A stretch of DNA of 64,000 bases from Levilactobacillus acidifarinae DSM 19394 = JCM 15949 (GCF_001434835.1 NZ_AZDV01000005.1:391178-455177), one strand, 5' to 3'; counted from the stretch's first letter, positions 51,610 to 60,719 are shown. The notes: generated from the sequence alone by a model not told the origin. Translations and numbers: made by a program.

Positions 51610-52569
51610 ATGAATAAAGTCATGCAATTAGGATTAGCCGGTTTAGCTGGTGTTGGCCTGTGGGCGGGCGCGACGGTTCCAGCTTCGGCCAATGGTCGTA
51701 ATTATTCGGCGGCCCGGTCCGCGAGCGTGCGCTTAATTTGGCGTGCTCGGATGGGCACTCACGTCTACCACAACCGGGCGACCGGGGCGCGGTACTCCGA
51801 ACACCTAGGCGTGCGGTATGGGTTAAACCAGGCGACGACCGGGGTGACCTGGATCACGGACGCCCACGAAAAGCTGTACAACCGTGACACCAAGACAGAA
51901 GACATCTACTATCACGTCCACAACCAAAACGAGACCACGGCCGGCTGGATTTGGCGGGGGTACTTGGTTCCCGGAGAGCCCAGCGGTGCCACCCGATCGA
52001 CTCCGTCTAGCACCACCCAAGGGCTCACGTTAGCCGACTTTACCCACCAGACGCCGTTGCCTGATTCGCCCGCCCAACAGGCGGTCGCCGAGTTGGGGCA
52101 CGGGGCCACGCTTGATCCGCAGTACACGGCCTTCGCCCAATACCTGATGAAAAACGTCCTGCTGCCCGCGCCCTTTGCGAACCCAAATGCCGTCTCGGCC
52201 TGGATGGCTGAAGATGACGATCCGGGTGATCGCCCGGATAACGTTTTACTGCAAAAGTTGTTGCGCCAACACGGCATCGTCCACTTTGGGTACGGACCGA
52301 ACCGCTATCAGGTCATGTATATGCGGGAAACGAATCAGGGGTGGTCGTCGTACATGAACTTGGAATACCATAATGGTCCCGATGAAGGCGCCTATGGCAT
52401 CGACGGCATCACGTCGGCCAACTACTTCACGCCGGTCAAGATTGGCTACACGGTAGAGTTTCTGCCGAATCACAAAGTGGCCACGTTAATCATTATGAAT
52501 TATCCAGCCAAGTACGGTCAGGTTCATGAGATGGAAAATAACGAGGATATTCCGGATAGTGATGATTAA
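51610..52569 (+). CDS. secreted protein of unknown function with SH3/SLAP-like N-terminal repeats
   Basis: A 319-residue exported protein with a signal peptide cut after VPASA (about residue 28). The first third (RMGTHVYHNRATGARYSEHLG, then HEKLYNRDTKTEDIYYHVHN.GWIWRGYL) resembles wall-binding SLAP or SH3 repeats of lactobacilli. The remainder, rich in His, Asp and aromatic residues and ending ENNEDIPDSDD, is a domain I do not recognise. GAAGGGAG precedes the ATG by 8 bases. Likely surface-associated. Confidence 0.7.
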   Translation: MNKVMQLGLAGLAGVGLWAGATVPASANGRNYSAARSASVRLIWRARMGTHVYHNRATGARYSEHLGVRYGLNQATTGVTWITDAHEKLYNRDTKTEDIYYHVHNQNETTAGWIWRGYLVPGEPSGATRSTPSSTTQGLTLADFTHQTPLPDSPAQQAVAELGHGATLDPQYTAFAQYLMKNVLLPAPFANPNAVSAWMAEDDDPGDRPDNVLLQKLLRQHGIVHFGYGPNRYQVMYMRETNQGWSSYMNLEYHNGPDEGAYGIDGITSANYFTPVKIGYTVEFLPNHKVATLIIMNYPAKYGQVHEMENNEDIPDSDD

Positions 52570-52594
52570 AGAAAATTAGCTTGTCTGACAGAAA

Positions 52595-52625
52595 AAACGC
52601 CGCCCGGTGATGCCGAGCGGCGTTT
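52595..52625. terminator. Bidirectional terminator
   Basis: AAACGCCGCCCGG/CCGAGCGGCGTTT stem between convergent genes. Confidence 0.8.
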
Positions 52626-52643
52626 GTGGTTTCGATTTAAATT

Positions 52644-52886
52644 TTAGACCAACATCCAGTCGTACGATAAGAGTTGGTGGAACCGTTCGCCCACCGGGAC
52701 CCATAACTTGGCCTTGGCGATGTTGGAGATGGATTCCCAAAACAGGGGGTCCCGCCGTTCCTTATCGCTCAGGTTAATGTTGACGTAACGCCCAGCTTCC
52801 GTCTTCGCAATCACGTATGGGTAGAACACCTTGGTAATCTGGGCGGGGGTAATGGTGTGGATGTGCGGGTTGTTATCAATCAGCAT
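52644..52886 (-). CDS. small conserved-looking cytosolic protein
   Basis: An 80-residue protein with no signal peptide or membrane helix, and no family I recognise. Sequence composition (ITKVFYPYVIAKTEAGRYVNINLSDKERRDPLFWESI) looks like a real folded domain. GAAAGGAAG precedes the ATG by about 10 bases. It lies downstream of, and in the same direction as, the histidine kinase gene but is transcribed first, so it may have its own promoter in 52890-52930. Confidence 0.6.
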   Translation of the reverse strand: MLIDNNPHIHTITPAQITKVFYPYVIAKTEAGRYVNINLSDKERRDPLFWESISNIAKAKLWVPVGERFHQLLSYDWMLV

Positions 52887-52978
52887 ATTAAGACGCTTCC
52901 TTTCAGTTGATAGATTCAGTATAGCGGAAAAATCAGCTGAGAGTTATCGCTTTTCGTTAAGGATTTCCTGAGAATTTC

Positions 52979-54346
52979 TTAGGATTGGGGAGCAGCTTGG
53001 AGGGTCACGGTGAAAATGGTGCCCTGAGGGGAATTGTCGGTGACGACAATCTTCCCCTGATTGAGTTGGACCAGTTGAGCGACGATCGATAGGCCCAGAC
53101 CGCTACCTTCCACTTGGTTAGAACGAGAGGTATCAACACGGTAGAACCGTTCGAAGATGTGTTGCCGGTCTTCGGCGGAAATGCCCCGGCCCAGGTCGGC
53201 AACGGCTAACGTGACGGCGTTGGTGGTTTGAGCGACGGTGACCGTGATGGCTTGATCGGTTGGTGAATATTTATGGGCGTTGTCCAGCAGGGCGGTTAAA
53301 ATCTGGTGGAGCATGTCGTTATCCCCCAGCGCCATGGCGGGTTGATCCGGGCCACGAAAGGTTAACGGTTGCGGCACTAGCGGCTGGTAATGGTTGACCA
53401 CGCCTTGGGCTAAGGCCGCCACGTCCAGGGCTTCCAGGGCAACGTCGGCGCGGTCGGCGCGTGACAGGTGGAGCAAGTTTTCAATCAGGTGTTGCATTCG
53501 TAGGGACTCCTGGTCGATGAACCCCAACGATTCGGGGATGACCTCGGGATGCTTGTCGCTGTGCCGTTCAATTAATTTAATATTGCCCCGAATCGTCGCA
53601 ATGGGTGTCCGAAGTTCGTGCGAGGCGTCGGAAATAAATTGGCGTTCGCGGCGTAAGCGGTCGTTTTGGGCGGCCAAAAGTTGGTTGAAATCTTTCGCGA
53701 GTTGGCCAATTTCCACCGGTTCGGTGGGTTGGGGCAACTTGGGTTGGGTAACCTCGGGATTGGCCGCTGCTTGCTGGGCCGCGTGGGCTAGTTCGATGGT
53801 GGGTTTGCTGATCCGGTTGGCCAAGCGGCGCACGAAGAGGAGACCAATTAATAAGCTGAGACCGATGGCGATGATTAAGACGGCGATCAGGACGTGCAGG
53901 TTGCCCAGTAAAACGTGCATGCCGATGTAGAGTAGGTAAGATTTATTACCCGCGGTCAACGTTTCCGAGAAGTATAACCCCATCTTCTTGATGTAAATGA
54001 GGTGGGTGAACGGCACCTGCCAGCTGCCGGTCAGCGTCGGATTTTTCCCATTGGGGAGTAGCGACGTGGTGGAACCGTCGGTATTTTTGATCAGAATAAA
54101 GGTGTTGTGGGAGTTCAGCCCACTCCCCCGGTTAACGGTCAGCCAATCCTGAAAGTTGCTGACCTGGGTGATCTTAAGGTTAGCACTTAACCGGGCCGCC
54201 TGTTCTTGCGCCCGGACCAGCTGATCGACCGTTAAGGTGACGGAGACGGTCAACACGATAATTAAGCCGATGGTCAACAAAAGACTGGTAAATGACCGTC
54301 GGATGATGTCCGCATAGGAACGTGGTGGTTGGGTCACTTTTTTCAT
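52979..54346 (-). CDS. sensor histidine kinase (ArlS-like)
   Basis: A 455-residue membrane kinase. It has spans at about 19-40 and 150-172 with an extracellular sensor loop of about 110 residues, then a HAMP linker (VRRLANRISKPTIELAHAAQ). Dimerisation/phospho-acceptor SDASHELRTP carries His243; the ATPase domain has the N box LDNAHKYSP and the G boxes DLGRGISAED and GSGLGLSIV. The ATG shares one base with the stop of the response regulator gene, so translation is coupled. Signal unknown. Confidence 0.92.
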   Translation of the reverse strand: MKKVTQPPRSYADIIRRSFTSLLLTIGLIIVLTVSVTLTVDQLVRAQEQAARLSANLKITQVSNFQDWLTVNRGSGLNSHNTFILIKNTDGSTTSLLPNGKNPTLTGSWQVPFTHLIYIKKMGLYFSETLTAGNKSYLLYIGMHVLLGNLHVLIAVLIIAIGLSLLIGLLFVRRLANRISKPTIELAHAAQQAAANPEVTQPKLPQPTEPVEIGQLAKDFNQLLAAQNDRLRRERQFISDASHELRTPIATIRGNIKLIERHSDKHPEVIPESLGFIDQESLRMQHLIENLLHLSRADRADVALEALDVAALAQGVVNHYQPLVPQPLTFRGPDQPAMALGDNDMLHQILTALLDNAHKYSPTDQAITVTVAQTTNAVTLAVADLGRGISAEDRQHIFERFYRVDTSRSNQVEGSGLGLSIVAQLVQLNQGKIVVTDNSPQGTIFTVTLQAAPQS

Positions 54347-55038
54347 TAGTCATCCGCTTCCTTTAAACTGTAACCGACCCCGCGAATCGTATGAAAGAGG
54401 GGCGGGAGATCGGCCACGTCGATTTTGTTACGCAGGTAGCCGATGTACACGTCGACCACGTTTTGTTGCCCCAGAAAGTCGACGCCCCAGACGTTATCGA
54501 GCAGTTCGTCACGGGTGAAGACCTGCCCGGGATGGCGCATTAAGAAGAGCAGTAGATCGTATTCTCGCTGGGTGAGTTGTAAGGTCTCATCGCCACGGGT
54601 GACTTGCCGGGTCTTGGTGACTAGGGTCAGGTCGCCCACGCGGTAGGTCTGATCCAGGCCGCTTTGGTGGGCGGTGCGCCGTTGAATGACCCGGATGCGG
54701 GCTAGCAGTTCTTCGATTTCAAACGGCTTGGTGATGTAGTCGTCGGCGCCGTTGTCTAAGCCGGTGACCTTGTCGCCCAGATAATCGCGGGCGGTCATCA
54801 TGATGACGGGCAGGTCGTCGTGCTTGCGGATGCGACGCAGGACTTCCATCCCGTCCATCTTGGGGAGCATCCAATCGAGCAACACTAATAGAAGTTCGTC
54901 TTTATGTTGCTGGTAGGTGTCCCAGGCGGCTTCCCCGTCGGCGGCGGTGAGGACCTGGAAATCTTCAAACGTTAATTCTTTGGCCACGTAACTGGCGAGG
55001 CCTTCTTCATCTTCAACTAATAAAATGGTATTTTTCAT
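54346..55038 (-). CDS. OmpR family response regulator (ArlR-like)
   Basis: A 230-residue regulator with receiver domain (VEDEEG acidic pocket, phospho-acceptor Asp55 in LLDWMLPKMDG, and Thr and Lys in MMTARD and ITKPFE). An OmpR-type winged helix follows, from about 130 to 228 (LTQREYDLLLFLMRHPGQVFTRDELLDNVWG). It precedes its kinase in a one-base-overlap operon. A small secreted protein gene is divergently placed 324 bases away and may be a target. Confidence 0.93.
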   Translation of the reverse strand: MKNTILLVEDEEGLASYVAKELTFEDFQVLTAADGEAAWDTYQQHKDELLLVLLDWMLPKMDGMEVLRRIRKHDDLPVIMMTARDYLGDKVTGLDNGADDYITKPFEIEELLARIRVIQRRTAHQSGLDQTYRVGDLTLVTKTRQVTRGDETLQLTQREYDLLLFLMRHPGQVFTRDELLDNVWGVDFLGQQNVVDVYIGYLRNKIDVADLPPLFHTIRGVGYSLKEADD

Positions 55039-55362
55039 TGGGAAAAACTCCTTTAGTGACGAGAATAGTGACGGGGCATTGGACCCCTTAATAGATAAAG
55101 CTTACCTCGAAGAGCTTAACAAATACTAGTAAGTTAGGGATTTTAGCCGTTAAACTTAAAAATAAACAGCCGACTTAGGGAGATAAATCCGTTGCTATGA
55201 GTGGGTTTAGCCGTATTTTAGCATGTTTGCCTAAGTCGAAAATAAGAAATTCATATTTTAAGCTTAAAGAAGCTTCAAGATTTGGTGGGGCGTCCGATGG
55301 TATAACTAATACATCGAAAGCGAACAGCTCGACACTAACAAATCCATTGAGGAGTGGTAAAT
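55039..55362. other. Regulatory-looking intergenic region
   Basis: No gene. It holds a long-range inverted repeat CGACTTAGG (55171-55179)/CCTAAGTCG (55230-55238), and a direct repeat TTTAGCCGT at 55142-55150 and 55206-55214, 64 bases apart, close to six helical turns. These are candidates for binding of the adjacent response regulator. Confidence 0.4.
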
Positions 55363-55650
55363 ATGAAAAAATTAACGTCAATGATCAAAAAGGTAATGCT
55401 CGGGACGATGACGGCAACGATGCTGCTGGCAACTTCCGCGGGGGCTTCCGCCGCCACTAAGACTACGGTCACGGCGGAACCCGTCCAAGCGACGATCACG
55501 TTAAACGATCGGCCCGCAGCAACCATTGAAATGACGAAAATCCACCTCAAGCGGACCAGTGCCAAGCAACTTTCGACGCAGGTTCAAACGGCGGTTGATG
55601 CCAGTGCACTGAATCTGGATCAGCAGCACCGCGACAGCCAACTGAAATAA
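55363..55650 (+). CDS. small secreted protein
   Basis: A 95-residue exported protein. The basic start MKKLTSMIKK is followed by a hydrophobic stretch and probable cleavage near AGASA (about residue 30), leaving a mature peptide of about 65 residues without cysteines. GAGGAG precedes the ATG by 8-9 bases; an in-frame GTG at 55354 is upstream but too near. It is divergent from the two-component operon, where exported ligands or stress markers often lie. Function unknown. Confidence 0.7.
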   Translation: MKKLTSMIKKVMLGTMTATMLLATSAGASAATKTTVTAEPVQATITLNDRPAATIEMTKIHLKRTSAKQLSTQVQTAVDASALNLDQQHRDSQLK

Positions 55651-55738
55651 CCCCCAGTTCTTCCCCTCTAAAGTTTCCCTAGTTTCTCCCCCTCAAGTTT
55701 CTCCTCCAAACCAAACAGCAGACTAGTCCATTAAGAAC

Positions 55739-55769
55739 CAGTAGCGGCGGGACCGTTACTGATTTTTTG
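55739..55769 (+). terminator. Terminator after small secreted protein
   Basis: CAGTAGCGG/CCGTTACTG (one G-U) with TTTTTT. Confidence 0.75.
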
Positions 55770-55779
55770 TTGGCCATTA

Positions 55780-55814
55780 AAAAAATCCGCAGCGAATGAG
55801 CATGCGGATTTTTT
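55780..55814. terminator. Terminator after NAD(P)-binding gene
   Basis: AAAAAATCCGCA/TGCGGATTTTTT perfect 12-base stem, usable on both strands. Confidence 0.85.
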
Positions 55815-55823
55815 CGTCTAGAT

Positions 55824-56471
55824 TTAAAGGGTTTTAATCGCATCGCTGACCGGGGTATCGCCGTTGACGATGGTGACGATTTGCTTCGGTAGGGGATGCT
55901 TGACGATGGCCGCCACGGTCGCCGCCACGTCGGCTCTGGTGATTTGCCGGGTGCCGTCGTTAGCCGGGTTCGTGGTGATCTTACCGGTGGCGGCGTCGTT
56001 GGTCAGCAGGCCCGGCCGCACAATCGTGTAATCCAAGTTGGTGCGGTGCTGGAGCCATTCGTCGGCGTAGAACTTTGCCACGTAATAGGGACGAATACTC
56101 GACTTGGCCCAGAAGGTCCGATCGCCGGTCCCCAGCGCACTCACGATGATGAAGCGGTTGATGTGGGCTAACTCGGTGGCTTGCATAGCCTTGATGGCGC
56201 CGTCCAAATCAATGTTTAGGGTCATGTCGTCGCCGGTGCTACCGCCGGAACCGGCGGAGAAAACAACTGTGTCCACGCCTTGCATGGCGGGAACCAGGGC
56301 TTCAGCGGTGCCCAGTAAATCAACCGTCCGCGCCTGACCACCGAGTTGTTGAATCGTCGCGGCCTGTTCAGCGTTGCGAATCCCGCCGTAAACGGTCTCC
56401 CCCGTAGCGGCGAGTTGCTGGACGATTTGTTGCCCGACGTGCCCGTGCGCGCCGATGACTAAAGTTGTCAT
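55824..56471 (-). CDS. NAD(P)H-binding atypical SDR (YwnB/NmrA-like)
   Basis: A 215-residue Rossmann protein: TTLVIGAHGHVGQQIVQQLAATGETVYGGIR gives the GxxGxxG nucleotide site; VDTVVFSAGSGGSTGDD and YADEWLQHRTNLDYTIVRPGLLT fit the atypical SDR group that includes YwnB and related putative quinone or sugar-nucleotide reductases. The normal YxxxK triad is not in place, so catalysis is uncertain. Single gene, convergent with the small secreted protein. Confidence 0.82.
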   Translation of the reverse strand: MTTLVIGAHGHVGQQIVQQLAATGETVYGGIRNAEQAATIQQLGGQARTVDLLGTAEALVPAMQGVDTVVFSAGSGGSTGDDMTLNIDLDGAIKAMQATELAHINRFIIVSALGTGDRTFWAKSSIRPYYVAKFYADEWLQHRTNLDYTIVRPGLLTNDAATGKITTNPANDGTRQITRADVAATVAAIVKHPLPKQIVTIVNGDTPVSDAIKTL

Positions 56472-56773
56472 AATAAAAAGCCTCCTATATTTAGGTAACT
56501 TAACTAATGCCTACCTTATCGGTTACCAACGCATTTGTCAGCTAAAACGACTTCACTTTTTGCACTGAAGTCCGGCAAATGAATTGCGCACAACTTTTTT
56601 CGCCAATTGGAGCCATTTTGAATGGTTTTTCACGTGATAAGCCGTATAATAGATTTAAACATCCCGAGATGGTGAGGTCGTCGTTCCAATGGGGGGACGT
56701 GGCGATTGGGTTTAAAATGTAACCGGTTTAGTTTTGTGACGTATCACGGACCGACCGTCTTGAGGAGAACTTA

Positions 56774-57997
56774 ATGACAAAGGAGTCGTTTAATATGGCA
56801 ACGATTTTAGTTCTGGGTGGCGGCTACGCAGGGATGCGCGCCGTGAAGTTTCTACAACGCGAGGTACCCAATGATAATCAGATTATCTTGGTGGATAAGT
56901 CGGGGACGCACACCGAAAAGACGAACCTACACGAGGTCGCAGCGGGGACCATTGCTTCAGACAAGATCACGTACGAAATCAACGACGTGATTGGCAACCG
57001 AATCGACTTTGTCCGGGACACGGTCACCAACATTGATGTGGATCATAAGCAGGTCACTTTAGCGGAACACGACCCAATTACTTATGATTACCTGATTGTT
57101 GGGTTGGGCTTTCAGTCCGAGACGTTTGGCCTGAAGGGCGCGGCGGAAAACGCCTTACCGATGGATGACTTGGCCACCGCCGAAGCCGTGTACCAACACA
57201 TTCAAAACAAGGTCAAGGGCTACGGTGAGAGCCAGGATCCGAATGATTTGGTCGTGGCGGTCTGCGGGGCCGGATTTACCGGGATTGAATTACTGGGTGA
57301 GCTGACCCAATCCCTCCCGAAACTCCAAACGCGTTACAACACGCCGGCCATCAAGCTGGTTTGTCTGGAACGGTCCAAGAGTATCTTACCGATGTTTGAT
57401 AAGTCGTTAGGCGATTACGCGATGCGGTTCATGGCCAAGCACAACGTCGAAATGAAGCTGGGGTCGTCCATTAGCGAAATCAAGGCGGGCGCGGTAGTGT
57501 ACACCGATGAAGATGACCAGGAACACGAATTAGCGGCCAACACCATCGTGTGGACCGTCGGGGTGAGTGGCTCGCAGGTCATTGCTGATTCCGGTTTCGA
57601 TCAACGGCGTAACCGGGTCGTGGTTGAACCTGATCTTTCTTTAAAGGATCATCCGGAAGTCTACATCGTCGGCGACGTTTCCGCGGTCATGGACCCGGAT
57701 AGCGACCGTCCATACCCGACGACGGCCCAAATCGCGTTAGCCGCTGGTGGTCAAGCCGCTAAGAACGTGGCCCTACAATTGCGGGGAAGTGGCACCCAAA
57801 AGTTTACTTACAAGTCTAGTGGGACCGTTGCGTCGTTGAGTGACCGGGACGGAATCGGCGAGATTGGCGGCAGTAACCGTAAAGTCAAGGGTTACCCAGC
57901 TTCGGCGCTGAAGAAGATCATTACGGACCGCTCCTTGCTCGAGAGTGCGCACCTGAGTACCGTGTTTGCTAAGGGTCGTTTCGATCTGTATCACTAA
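56774..57997 (+). CDS. ndh: type II NADH dehydrogenase
   Basis: A 407-residue single-subunit membrane-associated flavoenzyme passing electrons from NADH to quinone without proton pumping. FAD-binding VLGGGYAGMRAVKFL is N-terminal; the NADH site VAVCGAGFTGIELLGEL lies near residue 160; VYIVGDVSAVMD and PTTAQIALAAGGQAAKN are the second FAD contacts. Two starts each have a good ribosome binding site: ATG 56774 (GAGGAG) and ATG 56795 (AAAGGAG inside the first codons). The second gives the usual N-terminus. A leader of about 120 bases follows a TATAAT at 56645. Confidence 0.9.
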   Translation: MTKESFNMATILVLGGGYAGMRAVKFLQREVPNDNQIILVDKSGTHTEKTNLHEVAAGTIASDKITYEINDVIGNRIDFVRDTVTNIDVDHKQVTLAEHDPITYDYLIVGLGFQSETFGLKGAAENALPMDDLATAEAVYQHIQNKVKGYGESQDPNDLVVAVCGAGFTGIELLGELTQSLPKLQTRYNTPAIKLVCLERSKSILPMFDKSLGDYAMRFMAKHNVEMKLGSSISEIKAGAVVYTDEDDQEHELAANTIVWTVGVSGSQVIADSGFDQRRNRVVVEPDLSLKDHPEVYIVGDVSAVMDPDSDRPYPTTAQIALAAGGQAAKNVALQLRGSGTQKFTYKSSGTVASLSDRDGIGEIGGSNRKVKGYPASALKKIITDRSLLESAHLSTVFAKGRFDLYH

Positions 57998-58015
57998 AAA
58001 TTACAAAATAAACGT

Positions 58016-58051
58016 AAAAAGCGGGCGGGCTGGGTAGCCTACCCGCTTTTT
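58016..58051 (+). terminator. Terminator after ndh
   Basis: AAAAAGCGGG..CCCGCTTTTT with an additional inner GGGCT/AGCC pairing and T run. Confidence 0.85.
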
Positions 58052-58054
58052 GCA

Positions 58055-58533
58055 TGCTAAAATGGGGAAAAGGTTCCGTTTCGGGGTACCGCACTTCCTC
58101 GGAACAGTTACAACAGCGGGCTAATTTGACTGGCCACCTGATAAGTGAATGGTGGCCACGATTGTTGGGATTGACCGAGCAATGTAGAAACAAGCGGAAC
58201 GTTATGGATAAAAGGCGTCCGGGAGTTTCACGGCGGTAGAAACGACCCACCTAACTTTTCGGGAATAATTCCGGTTTAACTATTCGTTGTACACAAAAGT
58301 GTCGTACAATAGAACAGTAGTTATGCTATAATTAGGCCTATTCAATGGGTAAGGCATGTCATTTATATACATAACGAGTTAACAGCTAACTAATCTGTGA
58401 ATTTTAAATTTTAGCGGTTGAGTGGCCAACATTCAATACGCAACGCGATTGGCTAGATCAACTAATTCCCGGGGAATGGTTGGGAAATTACCCTGGCCGA
58501 AAAACCAGAGTACGGATGATTGGAGGTATCACG
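58055..58533. other. Long intergenic leader before TetR gene
   Basis: About 480 bases without a convincing gene. It holds the inverted repeat TGGCCACC (58131)/GGTGGCCA (58151), the TetR-type operator at 58287 and a long leader after TATAAT at 58327-58332. A 61-codon open frame here lacks a ribosome binding site. Confidence 0.45.
58287..58332 (+). promoter_or_regulatory. Operator and promoter of TetR gene
   Basis: TTGTACAC-AAAA-GTGT then GTACAA (58287-58309) forms a nearly perfect 23-base inverted repeat. It is followed by TATAAT with an upstream TG (58327-58332). It is well placed for autorepression by the TetR protein. Confidence 0.55.
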
Positions 58534-59100
58534 ATGGCTGCATCAGAGACTAAGGAACGAATTGCGGAGTCCTTGGCTTCGTTGTTAAACCACAATACGT
58601 TTGACAAAATTACGGTCCGCGAGATTGCGGACGAAGCGGAAGTACACCGGAAGACGTTCTATTACTACTTTGCGGACAAGTACGAGCTCCTCGCGTTTGT
58701 CTATCAACGCTTCATTGTTGAGGCGCCGCGCCGTGAAAAACCGTTAACCATTACCTTGGAAAATTGGCGACCGGAAACGATTCAATTGTTTGAACGCATT
58801 GCTGATCACTCGAAGCTATTTTTGAACGCCTACCCTTATGATGATGGGGTGTGGCGGCAATCGACGAACGAATTCGTGGCAGCGCGATTATCCATTTTAT
58901 TGCACGCCATGCCGGAATACCGCTATTTAAAAGAAGACGTGATTGACACGTCGGCTGAATTTATTGCGGCCGGGGCCATTGGTATCATTAATAAATGGGC
59001 CAACGACGGGTTTAAGGCCAGTCCCCGGACGGTTTTAGATCAGATTACGACGGCCAACCGCTTATTTAACGGGATTTTGGATCGTTGGAAGTTAAGCTAA
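58534..59100 (+). CDS. TetR family transcriptional regulator
   Basis: A 188-residue regulator with the TetR N-terminus ERIAESLASLLNHNTFDKITVREIADEAEVHRKTFYYYFADK (helix-turn-helix about residues 25-47). The C-terminal domain resembles the DhaS-type group common in lactobacilli. I chose ATG 58534 because GGAGGT lies 6 bases before; upstream frames to 58480 lack a site. It may regulate itself through the inverted repeat at 58287 and perhaps the adjacent aldehyde dehydrogenase gene. Confidence 0.88.
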   Translation: MAASETKERIAESLASLLNHNTFDKITVREIADEAEVHRKTFYYYFADKYELLAFVYQRFIVEAPRREKPLTITLENWRPETIQLFERIADHSKLFLNAYPYDDGVWRQSTNEFVAARLSILLHAMPEYRYLKEDVIDTSAEFIAAGAIGIINKWANDGFKASPRTVLDQITTANRLFNGILDRWKLS

Positions 59101-59207
59101 ACGGGTAAAGCAGGTCCGTGGGGGACTTGCTTTTTTTGTGGCCATAATTCATGGTGGAATTAGTGAAGAGCCGTTTTGCTTTTTGAAATTAAAATCACAA
59201 GTATAAA

Positions 59208-59221
59208 TGATAGCGCTTTCT
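59208..59221 (-). promoter_or_regulatory. cre-like site upstream of aldehyde dehydrogenase
   Basis: Minus-strand AGAAAGCGCTATCA matches 13 of 14 consensus positions, about 80 bases before the start and next to a TATAGT -10 candidate. Confidence 0.6.
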
Positions 59222-59300
59222 ATCGCCTGGGTGTATAGTGATTTCAAGCTAATGAACACATTGTGAAAAAACACAGCGTTCCGATAAGGAGGAACCACAA

Positions 59301-60719
59301 ATGGCTTATCAAACCACGAATCCGTATACCAATGAAGTTGTGAAAACCTATCCCGAAGCAACCGATGCTGAAGTTGAAGCGGCCTTGGTTCAGGCCCAAG
59401 CCCTCTATAAGCAGTGGCGCAACGATCCCGTTTCGACGCGCACGCCCGTGTTACATAAGCTCGCGCAGATTTTTAGAGATGAGACCGATAGTCTGGCGAA
59501 GGTTCTGACCACCGAGATGGGAAAACTTTTTGTCGAAGCTCAGGGTGAAGTGATTCTGTGTGCCGAGATTGCGGAGTACTACGCTGATCACGCCGAAGAA
59601 TTCTTACAACCGCGGCAGATTGCTTCAATCGCCGGGGACGCCCAGTTAGAGAATCATCCCTTAGGGGTGTTGATGGCCGTGGAACCCTGGAACTTCCCGT
59701 ACTACCAAATCATGCGGATCTTCGCACCCAACTTTGCGATTGGGGACCCAATTGTCCTGAAGCACGCGGCCATCACGCCGGCCTCGGCGTTAGCCTTTGA
59801 AGACGCCGTTCGCCGGGCCGGGGCACCAGCCGGCTCGTTGACCAACTTGTTCTTGTCTTACGATCAAGTTTCCCAAGTGGTCGCCGACGACCGGGTTCAG
59901 GGGGTCGCGTTGACCGGTTCCGAACGGGGCGGGACTGCCGTGGCCGAAGTGGCCGGCAAGTACCTGAAGAAGACCACCATGGAACTTGGCGGGACCGACG
60001 CCTTTATCGTGGCCCACGACGCCGATATGGCGATGGTCAACAGCATTGCCCCGCGGGCGCGGTTGTACAACGCCGGTCAGGTCTGCACCTCGTCTAAGCG
60101 GTTTATTGTTACCGAAAACCATTACGACGAATTCTTGGCTTCCTTAAAAAAGGCCTTTGCCGCCGTTAAGCTGGGTGACCCGATGGATCCGACCACTTCG
60201 TTAGCGCCGATGAACTCCAAGAAGGCTAAGGAAAAGTTACAAGCCCAAGTGGACGCTGCGGTGGCCGGTGGCGCTACGTTGGCCTTCGTGCACGATCCGG
60301 TAGCCAGTGACGGGCAGTTCTTCTTGCCCACCATCCTGACGGATATCACCAAGGACAACCCGGCGTACGGCAAGGAAATGTTTGGTCCGGTAGCCCAGGT
60401 TTACAAGGTGAAGGATGACGATGAAGCCGTTGAAGTAGCCAACGATACCAACTACGGGTTAGGCGGCATTGTCTTTGCCGGCACCGGGGACTACGGTGCC
60501 CAGTTGGCTTCCCGGATTGAAACCGGACAGGTCTACGTCAACACCTTCTTCAGCTCCCTACCCGAACTCGAATTCGGGGGCGTGAAGAAGTCTGGTTACG
60601 GCCGTGAATTGGGACGCGAAGGAATTTCCAGTTTCGTTAACCAGGAATTAGTGGTTAAGCGCGACCGGCCGAACGAAAACGAATTTGGTGGGTTGGTCTT
60701 ACCGTTTCATTTAAACTAA
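59301..60719 (+). CDS. gabD: NAD(P)-dependent aldehyde dehydrogenase, succinate-semialdehyde type
   Basis: A 472-residue ALDH oxidising a semialdehyde to the acid. The active site shows general-base Glu in TTMELGGTDAF (about 228) and the nucleophile Cys in NAGQVCTSSKRF (about 262); AVEPWNFPYYQIMR and LTGSERGG bind the cofactor. The overall sequence (YQTTNPYTNEVVKTYPEATD at the start) is like succinate-semialdehyde dehydrogenases of lactobacilli. AAGGAGG precedes the ATG. Single gene with strong terminator; a cre site suggests catabolite control. The GabD specificity is inferred. Confidence 0.85.
   Translation: MAYQTTNPYTNEVVKTYPEATDAEVEAALVQAQALYKQWRNDPVSTRTPVLHKLAQIFRDETDSLAKVLTTEMGKLFVEAQGEVILCAEIAEYYADHAEEFLQPRQIASIAGDAQLENHPLGVLMAVEPWNFPYYQIMRIFAPNFAIGDPIVLKHAAITPASALAFEDAVRRAGAPAGSLTNLFLSYDQVSQVVADDRVQGVALTGSERGGTAVAEVAGKYLKKTTMELGGTDAFIVAHDADMAMVNSIAPRARLYNAGQVCTSSKRFIVTENHYDEFLASLKKAFAAVKLGDPMDPTTSLAPMNSKKAKEKLQAQVDAAVAGGATLAFVHDPVASDGQFFLPTILTDITKDNPAYGKEMFGPVAQVYKVKDDDEAVEVANDTNYGLGGIVFAGTGDYGAQLASRIETGQVYVNTFFSSLPELEFGGVKKSGYGRELGREGISSFVNQELVVKRDRPNENEFGGLVLPFHLN

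Noticed and set aside
56618-56650. Rex operator or strong promoter before ndh
   Set aside because: TCACGTGA is palindromic and TATAAT is good, but the sequence does not fit the Rex consensus TTGTGAA-N-TTCACAA and no -35 lies at 16-18 bases.
58054-58239. Possible T-box leader (GGGTACCGC) or small gene after ndh
   Set aside because: Only a short resemblance to the UGGNACC core, with no stem I region or following terminator and no tRNA-related gene downstream. The open frames on both strands lack ribosome binding sites.
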